This document shows positions 35,643 through 47,600 of a DNA stretch of 64,000 bases, one piece after another; within the stretch, counting starts at the first letter, position 1; every line of letters begins with the position of its first letter. Source of the DNA: Lasioglossum baleicum. Its lineage: Eukaryota > Arthropoda > Insecta > Hymenoptera > Halictidae. The notes below the pieces were generated by a model. That model did no database searches and had not been told where the DNA came from. It worked only from the letters and a program-made list of their open reading frames with translations. Location of the stretch: positions 16,274,635-16,338,634 of the forward strand of contig NC_134929.1 of the NCBI RefSeq assembly GCF_051020765.1, read 5' to 3'. The position numbers and the translations under genes are program-made.

Positions 35643-38367
35643 GTAAGTTTATAATACACACGCACACACGTACAGCTACGAAGCCATGCCCTCCCCCAGG
35701 TGAATCAGCGACGCCGTTTGTTATACTCGTGCGGTATTGTACACCGATGCTCGAGAATTTCTAAACACAATGGACTTATTGTTAGAGAAAACACATTTAA
35801 ACGACGATCGGAACCGTGGATCTCTGGCACTCGTTGCATTGAAACGTCGCTAGGCCATGCTTTCACCATGCTTCCGAGAGCAGTTTTCCTCCGCGTTGGT
35901 ATCGTGTGTATGTTGTAAATACGTGTTTCTGCTACTGGAAGATAGAAAGTCTCGATCCCGATGGTGTAACGAGAGAGGCTTTTCCGTTTCGCAGAGGAAC
36001 AGTGATAGGATGCATGCATGTATAAATACAGTATACACCAAAGAAATGAACACAGCGTGAGAATCAATACTCCGGGCGTCTAGTCGTGTAACTAACTTCA
36101 GATCGGTAACTTCGTTCCGACGCCCAACGGTCGAGCGTCGAACGAAATCCTTGGCGCTGAAAATTTTCTCGATCACTTCGAAATATTGGAACGCGCCAGT
36201 TCGTAGCGTTTTTAAATGGAAATTCGAAGATAAAATTAACCCTTCGCATTCGGAGCTATTTTCATTCGAAAATCAAACATTTCTTCCGACCTAGAATATT
36301 TCCATCCCCTATGATCTTTTTTAAATTTTATGGATATGAAATTGGTATAATATCTCGTACAATACCTAAACGATATTTTGAGTAATGGTACAGCAATCTT
36401 TAGTGGCATCTCAGAGTATGTACATATAATTATCTTCATTTTATCTTCGAGTTTTCATTTAAAATCGTCGATCTATTTCATGATATATTTTGATCATCGA
36501 AGAGTGGCGAAAATTTTTGGACCCAGTCGAGAGTTTCTCGATCGAAAATCGACGGATACAATCTGTTTCATGATGTATCTCGATCGTCGAAGAGCGACGC
36601 GAAAATTTTGGAACCCGGTCGAGAGTTTCTCGATCGATAAACGACACGATGAACGGTTCGATTTTACGAGGAACGTCACCGACATGCAACGAGGTCATAT
36701 CTCGGCGATGATTATGTTTGTTTGTGTGTCGAGCCTCGTTGGAAACCCGTTACGCCAGTCGCACGACGCGATGGCGAATTCCAGAGGCGGAATTTTAATT
36801 TCTCAATCCTATTAACGCTTCGCTGCATTCCTGCCCGTTTCGCTCATGCATGACGCTCGGAAACATTTTCGTGTCGATCGAACGTTGTATCGCCGCATGG
36901 ATTGACCTCGCGTGTAGCGGTACAGTTTTTTTCCTTCTTTTCGTTCATGCACGCGGCAAATATTTCCCGACAACAAAACGACGGCTGTGCGCCAGGGGAG
37001 CCAACTGTTGAAAATTTCAAGATCGACTCGGTGACCTGCCCGCTGAGTTTTCGGCGCGGTACGCTGCTGCCGCCTTTGTTTACCTTTTCAAATGAATAGA
37101 AACTGAAACAGCAGAGCTCTTTCTAGTAATACATACCGCGGATGAATGTATTTTATACAGCCGTATTTTAAAATAAATTTGAGGATAGGAGGTAAAATAG
37201 TGTGTTTGAATTTTTTGTTTCAAAACGTGAGGGTTATAAGTAGATTAGATAATTTTTGGTTTACTTGGTCAGTGAATATTTAAGCACCTGGACATATAAG
37301 ATTAATGAATTACTAGTTGATAGAAATGACAGTATATAAAAATGCATCAATTCTCTCCTTTAAATTCTCATTTCTAAATATAATAATAATATTAATAAGC
37401 ATATCAACAAGGATTTTAGAATAACGTTATATTATTCTCAATTTATTAAGATTATATTTCATCTCTATTTGAAATTAATTTAAAACTTAATTTGACATGA
37501 AGATCTTCAGTCTAGCAATAAGAATGCAATGTACTATTTGTCGATTAATTTTTTCCGTATAACCAGAAGTCTGGACTTACGGTCGGAGCATTTTCATGAA
37601 AGAGTCAAGACCATAGGCGGTTAAAAGCCTTCATGGCGCTACCGTATTTAGTGTTATCAACCTGAAAAGGAAACTCCGACCTGCCTTCGTACTTACACGC
37701 GTGTGCTCCGTTGATCGGACATTATGCAACCGAAGGTCCTTGCAATGTCGTTGCTTCAGGGCAATTTGAACATTGCAATTACATAAAGTCAGCTGAACAT
37801 ACCGTACATTTTCTCGTCATGTGAGTGGCGTTCATGCTGGCTTATTACATGTAACAATTGTTTATTTACTGGTTGACTATCTTCATTGTTCGCCGTGGTC
37901 ACGACCAAAAGATTTCGCACAATCAAAATTGCCTTTATGTATTCCACTCTCAGATAATATATTCTTTTTTATTGTTCGAAGTTTAGATTTCTATATTTCT
38001 CATTGTTGCTTGTATTCCTTTTTTTCTTCGATTATTATTTTATTTTTTAATCCGATCCAACCTTCATTAACCCCTTGCTGTATTTTAACGAGTCACGCTC
38101 GTCACGAAGATTTTATACAAAGCCTAATAAATATGAATTTTACGCCGTTCTTTTTAAATGAAATAAAATTTTATTCGTTTGTAAACAATATTTAAGCATT
38201 AAAATAAATGTAGCCACACAAAAAATACAAGTTTTCTTTTCTCTTCCACGACATTTTTGGGGATAAAGACGTTTATTAAAACGATTACGCTGTAACGGTA
38301 AAGAAAATGTTACTGCAGGGGGTTTATAAATTGATTCCATTCACTATAAATTGCTCTATAGAAATAC
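35643..38367 (+). other. Proximal part of long first intron (inferred)
   Basis: Includes a two-copy repeat of about 91 bp at about 36466-36645 (TTTCATGATRTATYTYGATC, then GTCGAGAGTTTCTCGATCG) and a degraded family A end at about 37488-37515. Several frames of 100-145 codons at 35333-36815 are unsupported. Confidence 0.4.
36466..36645. repeat. Two-unit tandem repeat, about 91 bp
   Basis: Units at about 36472 and 36563 share TTTCATGATRTAT, GATC.TCGAAGAG, GACCC/AACCC and GTCGAGAGTTTCTCGATCG. They are moderately diverged. Confidence 0.7.
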
Positions 38368-38375
38368 ATATTTAC

Positions 38376-38746
38376 TAGGGGTGTGCGAGAACCCGATGGT
38401 CGGGACGAGTCGAGAAGAGGTCCAGTCGGGTCGGGTCGGGTTCCCGAAAATTTCGAGAACATGACATAAGACACTCTTGAAAAGAATTCGTGATGGACAA
38501 CATTCTTTTAATTTCGAAAACATCTAGAATAAAAAATCCGAAACTATGAATGTATTCATTAAACCGAATATAAATGATTACTGGGTTCTTGAAATTTTCG
38601 GGAATCCCGATAAATTCGAGAATCCCTATTTTTTCGGGAATCCCGATAAATTCGAGAATCTCGAAATTTTCGGGTACCCGTCCCAATCTCGAAAAAATTT
38701 CGTGTTCCCGACCCGACCCGATATTTCGGGTTCTCGCACACCTCTA
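38376..38746. mobile_element. hAT-like MITE with 8-bp TSD ATATTTAC
   Basis: The termini TAGGGGTGTGCGAGAACCCG and its near-inverse (CGGGTTCTCGCACACCTCTA) are flanked by identical ATATTTAC at 38368-38375 and 38747-38754. The interior is rich in TCGGGAATCCCGA-like palindromes. The terminal sequence and 8-bp duplication fit the hAT superfamily. It is 371 bp and non-coding. Confidence 0.88.
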
Positions 38747-38754
38747 ATATTTAC

Positions 38755-39715
38755 TATTAAGGATATCGTGTAAAGTACATTCTCAGAAGGCTGTATCAAC
38801 TGGTGGTTGAACCATTCATTGAAAATCATTCAAAGAATGTTTTATCTGTATTTATAATACACATGTATAGACATATAATATGTTATTGCATAATGTAAAT
38901 GTAATATTATCTCTCCCAATGTTACAGTAATTTTCAAATGCAATATTAGCCAAGGAATTACTGTTTAACCGAAATTCCAATTGCGTTTTCGAAGGTGGTC
39001 GCTATAATCTCACGAGATCTGCAATTTATATAATGAACTACATAGAACGTGGAATAATATAGCCTTGGATAAGATTATGCTGTGCACAATACTATAATAT
39101 AGTGGAAGTGCTTGCGCCACGTTACCGAAAATGGCACATCGGAAATAACGCGCAAAAATGGGGAAACTCAACGGTATCTATGGCCGATCACGGAAACTCG
39201 CAAATCCCGGCGAGGTAAATACGATTTTTCATATTTCCGTTCATGCCCCGTACGCGTAACGACCCGATTCCGCTTTCGCCGCGGCCACGCATCGGCGTGA
39301 TAGTGCCAGAGCAGTCGACGAGGTCGATCGATATCGAATTCACCCCCGCGTCCCAGGAGAGACAGAAACCTGTGGGAGATAGAGAACGCCACGACCTCGA
39401 GGGTTGTTGGCCTCGTTTCAAGCCCTCCGGGATTGGTAACATATACTCTACCATGGTTGACGACGGGGTTGAAGTGCTACTCATGGGCTACGCATTTGGG
39501 TTAGCTCTGTGCGTACTCGAGACGAGTTGCAAGTGGCGCACGTACTATACTATCCTAGTAAAATACAAATTCTGTTTGACGAGTAAACTTACCCTGCTCG
39601 AACGCATCGGGTCCGAAATTTTACTTATATCGTGTACAGACATTATTCTCTGATACTTTCGCTACCGTCGAACGTAAAAAATGGTAGACATAACTTCTTT
39701 TTGTTTTTAAATATT
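38755..39715. other. Intron sequence, no supported feature
   Basis: The stretch 39100-39600 is G+C-richer and open in several frames on both strands (up to 136 codons, 39243-39653 +). No domain or splice support. Confidence 0.4.
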
Positions 39716-39907
39716 TCTTTATGCATTTATAGGAAAATTGAGTAGATGAAATTCGAAATTGTTGGGAAATTTTAAACATTGATGATGTCAGTATATGACT
39801 TCTCTCCTCTATTAAAATCATTATGGGAAGAAATAACATTTAATTTATTTTCCATTTCTTGCAATCGATGCAGACAATTTTTATTTTGCATAAAGATGCG
39901 CGGTCTA
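39716..39907. mobile_element. Family A MITE copy 8
   Basis: TCTTTATGCATTTATAGGAA at the left and TTTTATTTTGCATAAAGATG then CGCGGTCTA at the right. Its interior is the closest match to copy 1 at 2461. Confidence 0.75.
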
Positions 39908-41073
39908 ATGATTTATAATGGTGTAAGATAATTTTTAAAATACAGATACAGATAGACTTGATATAATTATTCGATTTTTCAAGATGGATTTGAATAGATC
40001 GTGTTGAATATGCACTCCTTTGTAAATACCACGTGTAAAATAATTTGTATCGAGAACCGAGCACGCTAGTTTCGCGTTCGTGTTCCACTTTCGAGTGCGA
40101 GCACGCATTGCGTGCACTTAAAATACATTGGAATTGGAGATGGTCGCGAATTAGGTCCGCTTAATATAAGTACTCTCTATTTTGTGCGCAAAGATTACAC
40201 AAATATACATGAAACTCGCGTAGTTAACACTATTATTTCAAATATGCATTGCATTTATATTTTTCTACGTTGTTCCGTTTGCAATCTGACAATGAATAAA
40301 CAAGTATTGCTGTGCCTTTTTTCTTATTTGAAAATAATAAACGATAATATGTTTCTTCTATCGATCGTATTTGCTGATAATAAATTTTTAAATGTTTTCG
40401 GCGCATATTCGTTGCGCCCAAAACATTAAAAAAATTTATAATAAGCGATAATGATGGGGGTGGGTTCTGCAGATTCACCAGAAAATTTCATTTCATTCGA
40501 TTTGTTAGTGTTTGAATAGTTATCATTACAACCCGTGTTAACGTAGCAAATTTAACGTGTAAATGTGTAAATTATTTCGAGCTCTTCGAAGTTAATAACG
40601 TGTTGAAAAGCTCTATTGTTCTATTTTGGTGAGTATGGGCAATTAACTGGCACGGAAGCGAAAACAGATACGATAAGTGTTTGCACGAGCTGGTTTTATT
40701 GCTTACCCGTCTTATATTTTCGCGCGAAGTAATGCCCCTATAAAAATTTTGAAACGTGTTACACCCAGACTGCCACAAATGATTTTGCTATATTTTATAC
40801 ATATATTTTCATTTCGGAAAGAGTTAGATTTGCATAGTCAGTCCTCGAGAATGTCGATACATATTTATAAAAATGTCATGGAGAAAATTTAATATTATTT
40901 TAAAATTATTATGAAGTTTTATATAATTAATATTATTTGAGGGGATAATGTTATTTATAAAAAATTTTTATATAGAATTTAATATTATTTTAAAATAATA
41001 TTAATTTTAATTTTAATATTTTAAAATAATATTAAATTACTATGAAATTTTTTATGGCTCGAAATATCTGTAG
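39908..41073. other. Intron sequence with an A+T palindromic tract
   Basis: Bases 40885-41040 consist of repeated TTTAATATTATTTTAAAAT words. Otherwise no feature is supported. Confidence 0.45.
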
Positions 41074-41081
41074 TCTGGCAG

Positions 41082-41501
41082 TAGTGGCGCGTTAGAACCA
41101 GTTGGGGCCTTGGGCAAAGTAGAATTTCGGGGCCCCTAATCCCAACTAAATAACTTTCACGTTGGAAAAAATAAAACAATTGCAAAAACATTTACATATT
41201 TATTATTGCATAAAAAGTAAAATTAATTTTTCATCCATGAAAACCTTTTACATAAAGATACAAAATATTTGGTAAACAATTACACATATTGATATACATA
41301 TACATATAAAGAGGATTATAAATCTACTGCATACATAAATGCAATATTTATTTAAATATTTACTTCTCGGCATTTTTTGTCGCAAAATTATTAATTAGTT
41401 CCTTTGAGTTCGAAATTTTTTATGAGGAAAACTTAGAATCTTGGTTTGTGTTTGGGGCCCCGGGCATTTGTCCAAGTTGCCCATAGGGTAACGCGCCACT
41501 G
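41082..41501. mobile_element. hAT-like MITE with 8-bp TSD TCTGGCAG
   Basis: The ends TAGTGGCGCGTTA and TAACGCGCCACTG are inverted, and the duplication TCTGGCAG is exact at 41074-41081 and 41502-41509. Sub-terminal GGGGCC motifs (TTGGGGCCTTGGGCAAA, GGGGCCCCGGGCATTTG) also mirror. The interior is A+T-rich and non-coding. Confidence 0.88.
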
Positions 41502-41509
41502 TCTGGCAG

Positions 41510-42127
41510 CACAGTTGCCTAAGTCTCTTCGCTATGTCGATGAATCACGGGACTGGGGATATGCGAACTATATTCGTACCTCGATAATAACAAAAAGTAT
41601 GTATGTATTGTTGATTCTAATGGTCAACGAATTTATACGTCATCGATCTCGCGCCGTTTGACGCCTCGACCTCTGACTACTTTGGTGCATGGGCGCATAG
41701 TGTCCGCTGCTAACATACTCCTTTCTTAACGCTCTTCTATTCTCGTACGTGGTCGGAATAAAAATAAGGGATCACGTGGGCCCAGACTACCGTCTCGGGA
41801 CAGTTGCCAGCAGTTCGCGAACCCCGTTCCCTCGTAAACTGACGCCCCGAAACAGGCGAAAGCATTTCGAGCTAATCTTAGAGGCTCGACACGTGAAAGG
41901 GAGTAAAAGGTGCAAAAGCGGCAGTCGGGTTTTTACTCGCGGCTTCGCAGCCGTGTTGGATTAAGTTTTGGCGTCTACTGGGAGGTTGCCGCTTGCGGGA
42001 TTTATGGCGCCAGCGTGCGCACGTGGCCTGTTTTCCAAATTTTTTCGTGCGAAGATTCGCAAATCCTGACCCCTCTGAACCCAATCGCGTGCGTGTATTG
42101 TGTTTATTACATTTTTTATGCGAAGTA
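41510..42127. other. Intron sequence, no supported feature
   Basis: Short overlapping frames only; a G+C-richer patch at 41640-42090. Confidence 0.4.
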
Positions 42128-42355
42128 AAAACTGTCTCTATCGATTGGAAATTGCAGATAGAAATTGCCTTCTTTAATTAGTAATTTTGATAAGTCGAAT
42201 ATTCGGAGTGACATAGAAATTTATTTTCTCTCTTAATACATATGTCCAATGGGTTGAAAACGATATAAAAGCATTTTTAAATTCGTCTAATGTTTTCTAC
42301 GTTTTAAATCGCACCTACTCATTTTTGTCATAAACGCATAGAATCCACTGTCTAT
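42128..42355. mobile_element. Family A MITE copy 9
   Basis: The right end ATTTTTGTCATAAACGCATA then GAATCCACTGTCTA is clear. The interior AATGGGTTGAAAACGATATAA matches the copy at 17630 (AATGGGTGAAAAATAATATAA). The left end is degraded. Confidence 0.6.
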
Positions 42356-42877
42356 TAATTAAATTGTCATAACAATTTCACAACTTCGACATTTCAGTCG
42401 AAACACCCAGTACATTAATGAAAGTTAGCCTACTTCGACAACTATGGTAACCTGAGATACTTGAATGGTTACCATCGATCGAAAGAGTGGTCCAGAGAAT
42501 TGTTGAATGGCTGTTGACGGAGTATTGTTTAATGAGACAGCGCGAAGTACGTCATCGATGTTATACTATAAAAGATTCATCCACCGTACGTCATACCTTC
42601 GGTCTTGAGCGTAACTTGTCCACACGTGACCGCCTCCCATTCACGTTCTATTGAAAATTTCATTCACGATTGAACATTCTACATAAAACCGAGCAGGACT
42701 TCTGAACGAGCACACCTGCTATATCGGAAAAACTATTATCGTCTATAAAATAGATGAAATGTCGAACGTACAACTCTTATAGTTTAAACTATTTTAAAAC
42801 TAGCATGTGTGGTATTTACAATATTTCTTTCATATAAATATTTGATTTAAAAATTGAAAAAGTTTATTATATTTATT
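42356..42877. other. Intron sequence, no supported feature
   Basis: No repeat or coding signal supported. Confidence 0.4.
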
Positions 42878-43150
42878 GTTTGAATAAATATATATATATA
42901 CATATATTATATTTTTTGTTTGAATAAATATACATATGTATGATATATTTATTGTTTGAATAAATATATGTATAATATATTTATTGTTTGAATAAATATA
43001 TATATAAAATATTTATTGTTTGAATAAATATATGTATAATATGTTTATTGTTTGAATAAATATATGTATAATATATTTATTGTTTGAATAAATATATATG
43101 TATCATATTTTTTATTCGAATAATATATTTATTGTTTGAATAAATATATA
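42878..43150. repeat. A+T minisatellite, about 32-bp unit
   Basis: TTTATTGTTTGAATAAATAT recurs about eight times, with the spacer TATGTATAATA varying between units. Each unit contains the palindrome ATTCAAACAAT/ATTGTTTGAAT. Strand slippage is the likely origin. Confidence 0.9.
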
Positions 43151-43160
43151 ATATATTATG

Positions 43161-43221
43161 TTGTTCTATATATATATACATATATATATCTATATATATA
43201 TATATAAACATATATATATAT
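43161..43221. repeat. (TA)n microsatellite, interrupted
   Basis: Alternating TA with a few C interruptions, directly after the 32-bp minisatellite. Confidence 0.9.
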
Positions 43222-43987
43222 AGCCATTTCATTGAAATGTCGTTTCGAAATCGATTGTGAGGTGAACATTGCAGAATCGATGGTTTCGTTACAAAAATAA
43301 AATTCTATTTCGCAGTAAAAGTTTTTAAGGACAGTCTATAAAAAACGAGTACATATCGCCAAGTCGATGAAGAGCCGCCTCTATGTATAGATTGAAATGT
43401 GTGTCACCCGCGAACTATAGACGAATATTCGTACAGTTTTGTGCACATTAAAAATAGCTCAGTCGCCTTTGGTCTCTACTATTTTTATAATTGCATTGCT
43501 AACGTCTTTCGAAGCGGAACAAAGAAGATTATCCTTTATTAGTGACCGCCTTGTTCTATTTTCCTTTCACTTCGATTCGACCGAGATCCATAAATGAGAG
43601 CTCGCAATCCCCATTTAATTATTCAGATATCGCCTTCGAATTTCATTTCGTTAACATCTCCTCATCAATTTCAACATTTATACGCTGCGTTCTACTAATT
43701 CTGTTAATCAGCTTTTCCGTTGTCTTTGAATGGATGACTAAATGGAAAGTAATCTGCTTGAGATAAGCTGTTCTTTCTTCAAGCGGACAGCTTTTGTGCA
43801 CAGTTTCGTTTCAGTCTTTCGAAAAATAAATGTCTGTAGCATCAGATTTGAATATTTCAAATACAGTAAATATTCGATTTGAAAAACAGGAACTGCACGA
43901 TCTAAGAAAAACGAATGTCCCTAAAAAAAATTTTAGTCCACTTCTGTAACCTGTGAAACAATTTCACAGCTGAACAATATAATTACT
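43222..43987. other. Intron sequence; dispersed repeat word
   Basis: AACTGCACGATCTAAGAAAA near 43890 matches, inverted, the TTTTTCTTAGATCGCGCAGT motif at 57490 and 16672. No gene is supported. Confidence 0.4.
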
Positions 43988-44174
43988 ATACTGCGGATCT
44001 TTATGCATTTATGAAGAAACTGATTGGGTGAAATATAAAACAGTAAGAGAGAGAGATTAAAAAAATTCAAGACTGTGTGATGTAATGTTGTTTTCAATGT
44101 AACAAAATCGTTGAGGGATGAAATCAATTTTTATGCAAAACATTTTTATATTTTGCATAAAGAACCGCAGTCTA
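43988..44174. mobile_element. Family A MITE copy 10
   Basis: TACTGCGGATCTTTATGCAT then TTATGAAGAAACTGAT at the left, and TTTTGCATAAAGAACCGCAG then TCTA at the right. Both terminal types are present. Confidence 0.75.
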
Positions 44175-44994
44175 ATAATTACATTTTTGTTTTCCTTAAG
44201 GAAAAAGTTTGTATCTTCGGATAGCACGTACTATTGAATGAGGAAAACCGCTTTATCGTCAACGACGTTCAACTGGCGCGCGTTGAGACGCGGAACGTCG
44301 TCTGCAAGCGACGTTATCAATGTTTCGTAAATGCAAACGGCAGTGTTAGGTAATAACTGTTGGGGTCATCGATCGTGGAGTACTGCATACAAACGGTACT
44401 CGAGGTAATTAGGTCGTCGACGACTAATGGGAACCGCATTTATCTTCGGGCCGATGAAGTTCCGCGGGATTGCCCGCGATTGTGAAAATTCGAATTGCAC
44501 CCAATAGTTTCTCTTCCTTTTTATTACTGTCAATGCAGTTGCAGTCGATTGCGAAAACGCTCCTTGTTCCATCGTTGCGGAGCCTTGCCGCCAAGTTGAC
44601 GAAATAATTACCTTTGTTCCATGTTCGCTTTCCTTCGTGCTTTAGAAACAGATTTCATTTACCTTCGCTCGATTAGTTTCGCAACTCTGAAACAAAAGTT
44701 TCCACCGTGATGTTCGAAAACACCATTTTATAACAAATTCGAAACACAGTGATGAAACTTTTCGCCACTGTCTTCAACAAACACAGAATTTTCAATTCTT
44801 CGTTATTCGAATGTTTATGTCACGTATAAACGGTTCAATCATAACACAGACGATTTATTATGCAAATGAGACTTAATCCCAGACCGTAGGTTCCGTAACT
44901 GACCATAGGTATTTTTTTAAAAATTTATTTATTTAATGTTGCTTCAACATCAAAGGTCATTAGTGACACCATAGATATTATTTGAATAAAATTA
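44175..44994. other. Intron sequence, no supported feature
   Basis: No repeat or coding signal supported. Confidence 0.4.
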
Positions 44995-45184
44995 TTGGGT
45001 TGCCAAGAAAGTAATGTCTTTATTCAAACGATGAACTTTAATAAATAAAATATTTTCTTATTTATTCTTTTTTACAAAAGATCATCGAACAAACGGGAAA
45101 ATATCATTAAAGTTCATTGCTTGAATAAAAAAATTGGGCTCTATTTCTCCTTAAAATATCAAAATTGATTTCTTGCCAACCCAA
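44995..45184. mobile_element. Mariner-type MITE, TA-flanked
   Basis: The 190-bp element has ends TTGGGTTGCCAAGAAAGTAA and its inverse (TTTCTTGCCAACCCAA), with TA at 44993-44994 and 45185-45186. An inner inverted pair has TTCAAACGATGAACTTTAAT and its complement. The terminus resembles mariner ends. Fragments recur at 23326 and 26132. Confidence 0.85.
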
Positions 45185-45211
45185 TAATATAATCGAACTA
45201 GCCTACTTGAC

Positions 45212-45608
45212 TAGACTGCGGATATTTATGCAAAATAAAATTTTTATACATCAATTGCAAGCTGTATAGGAGCTATTCTCTATCCCACTAGAGAACGTAC
45301 TTGCATAACGACCAGTTTGCGTTCTTCGCTGCGCATCTTCGCCCTAATTGGTTCAAGAAAATGGGGAGTGGGTAGTGGAGTGAGAGATGATAGGCTCGCT
45401 GTGACCCCACCATCTAAATCAGCTCAGAAGGCTGCGCAGAACGAGTCCGTTCTCTTGTGGGATGGAGTACAACTGAAAATTTATTTTCCTCATTTTTATA
45501 CGTTAAAAGTAGTATATCAGCATTGCTAAACTCTTTTAATCTTTTTCCTGGTTTGAATTACACCTACTCATTTTTGTCATGAATGCATAAAAAATCCCCG
45601 CTGTCTAT
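45212..45608. mobile_element. Family A MITE copy 11 carrying a nested insertion
   Basis: TAGACTGCGGATATTTATGC at the left and ATTTTTGTCATGAATGCATA then CGCTGTCTA at the right are about 400 bp apart instead of 200. The extra sequence is the palindromic insert at 45281-45463. Confidence 0.75.
45281..45463. mobile_element. Small MITE nested in family A copy
   Basis: TATCCCACTAGAGAACG at the left pairs with CGTTCTCTTGTGGGAT at the right. CGCTGCGCA and TGCGCAG mirror further in. It is G+C-richer than its host. Confidence 0.6.
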
Positions 45609-45611
45609 ACA

Positions 45612-45690
45612 TGCGTCAATCTGTGTCGTGTTTGGTATCGTTTCAATCAGAAAAATGTCGCGAATATGTTGGCACGAGTTTCATAACGTT
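45612..45690. repeat. Half copy of the 56.9-kb palindrome repeat
   Basis: CTGTGTCGTGTTTGGTATCG then TTTCAATCAG..AATGTCGC and GAGTTTCATAA match the right arm at 57037-57106. It directly abuts a family A end. Confidence 0.65.
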
Positions 45691-46650
45691 TAAATAAAAT
45701 TTTTAATGTATGTTCTGCTTCTTGTGTTTCCTTTGGAAAACTGTATTTCGTTCTCGGCGAAGTAATTACATGAACTCAAGGTTCGAGAACGTTTCATTTC
45801 TATAATGCTTAGAAAGTCTCGGTTTTATTGCGGTGTAACTGAAATCACCGGCTTCAAATAGAAATCCCCATTAACATTCCATCGTCGCGATTGCGCAAAT
45901 CAATTTACAGAGACTAATACGCCACAGTTTGTCAGATACCGTTTCAAATCGCGTATCAGTTTTTCACCTTGATTTTCTTTTCTAAGAATACAATCAAGGC
46001 TTTCGCGTGGCTGCTTGATAATGAAATCAACTGCGCATTGCCAATGTGTCAATGATGAAATCCTTGACATTCTCTCACGACCTTCTGTGTCGACACACGG
46101 GGTTCTCCCGTTTTATAATAGTCGCCGATGTGGCACTTCATTCGCATTCATAGTTGTTTTTTTCCCCATCAAAATAAACATTCGAGGCGAAAAAAAGCTT
46201 GGACTGTTTCGCGGTCAATGTTACCTTTCGTCTCTGTATACTGGGTGTTTCACAATTGCCCGCCACTCATAAATGAAAATGAAAGAGTTCAAAATATATG
46301 GAATAATTGTTTCTCAATGTCAATGCACGCTTTCCATGCAATTTATGTGAACGAAGGTTGAGTTATAAGGAAGTGACATTAAAATATCGATACTATTAAA
46401 TCAATATTAGTCGGACAGTGACAAAGTTTGTGTGATTGGTGACGGTCAGTCCGATATTTATCGCAGTGTTCTAGACCTTCAGTAATTTGACGAATGATCG
46501 AAAAAGTTCCTTGAGACTGGAGCGAATGTTTCTGAAAGAGAATAATTACCGTTGCAACGCCCGAGCGCAAATTTTACATAATTTTCAATAAAAAGTTAAA
46601 TTCATTTCAATTGCATTGGAGCTTATAAATATTCCATTGCTTCGTGAGTA
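45691..46650. other. Intron sequence, no supported feature
   Basis: Only short frames. TACTGGGTGTTTCACAATTG near 46239 resembles a transposon end without a partner. Confidence 0.4.
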
Positions 46651-46654
46651 TTAA

Positions 46655-46779
46655 CACTAAACCTACCCACCATCAAAAGTGACGTGTATTCTATTATAAA
46701 AATAATGTAAAAAAAACCTTTAGATTTTCAATCATTGTAAAATAGAAAATGTAGAACACCGGCGGTAATATGTTTAGTG
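46655..46779. mobile_element. TTAA-flanked MITE, 125 bp
   Basis: TTAA (46651-46654), then CACTAAACCTACC, and GGTAATATGTTTAGTG, then TTAA (46780-46783). It belongs to the same terminal group as 1541-1800 and 47423. TTAA targets indicate piggyBac-type mobilisation. Confidence 0.75.
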
Positions 46780-46783
46780 TTAA

Positions 46784-47122
46784 CCAATTCTCAAAATAAT
46801 CTCCCACAATTCCTAATAATAGCCCGGTTTCTAAAACAGGCATCTGCGAATATATTTGGCATGTAATCAATCACAATATAATATATAGGCCGTTCGTGTT
46901 CCGCATATTTGATACATAACGAGGCCACGAGGTCTAATAATATTAGATAAGCAACAGTTATATCAGAATGGTTTATTTTGAAGTTCGTTCGTCCTAAAAA
47001 TAGTGTACTCCGAATATTTGTTTACTTACGTCAGACATATTTTGAGAAATAACTGGATTCCGATGTATATTGTGATCGAAACAGTGAGTACATCTGCTTA
47101 CACAAGTCGAACTTGGTGCTCC
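46784..47122. other. Intron sequence, no supported feature
   Basis: No repeat or coding signal supported. Confidence 0.4.
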
Positions 47123-47267
47123 AATGATTCCTGCCGCTAATAACAAAATGGCTTACGACTCTCGCGGCAAGAATCATTTAGGTCATGCGACTGCCGTGGT
47201 CTAAATAATCCGTGCCGCTCGGCTCGTAAATTACCCGGCAGCTAACGGCAGGAATTATTTAGGTCAC
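47123..47267. repeat. Cluster of alternating inverted 20-bp motifs
   Basis: A motif close to GCGGCARGAATYATTTAGGTC occurs forward at 47164-47185 and 47245-47267, and inverted at 47123-47140 and 47198-47220. Spacing is about 35-45 bp. Forward copies are followed by RTGCGAC or ACTCGGC. It could be the subterminal repeats of a transposon or clustered protein-binding sites. Confidence 0.6.
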
Positions 47268-47422
47268 TCGGCTCCTACCACTCAAATAATGCAATTAACC
47301 TCTTAACTGGTCTCTTGATAAGAGAATACTACTATACTATGAATTCATTGAACCTTCTGCCAGCGATCGGAACCGCATTTTTAATTTTACAGATATCAAT
47401 TAGTTTAATTTATACATATTAA

Positions 47423-47600
47423 CACTAAACCTACCGAGCCTTAAAAGTAACTGGTACATGTTCCCTTATAAAAATGACACGATTGATTTTATTTAGACTT
47501 TGTGCAGCTCCTATTGTAATAATATGTTCTCCACTAAAGATATCTATACAATCATTTCTTATGAAATTATTTTTATTATATCAATAATAATTACGTTCCT
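47423..47600. mobile_element. TTAA-type repeat, left end and body
   Basis: TTAA (47419-47422) then CACTAAACCTACCGAGCC. The body matches the interrupted reverse copy at 620-1536. The right boundary is not clear. Confidence 0.6.

Noticed and set aside
39188..39653. Open frames of 98-136 codons on both strands as possible exons
   Set aside because: No recognisable protein similarity, and neither phase nor splice sites join to the pinocchio exons.
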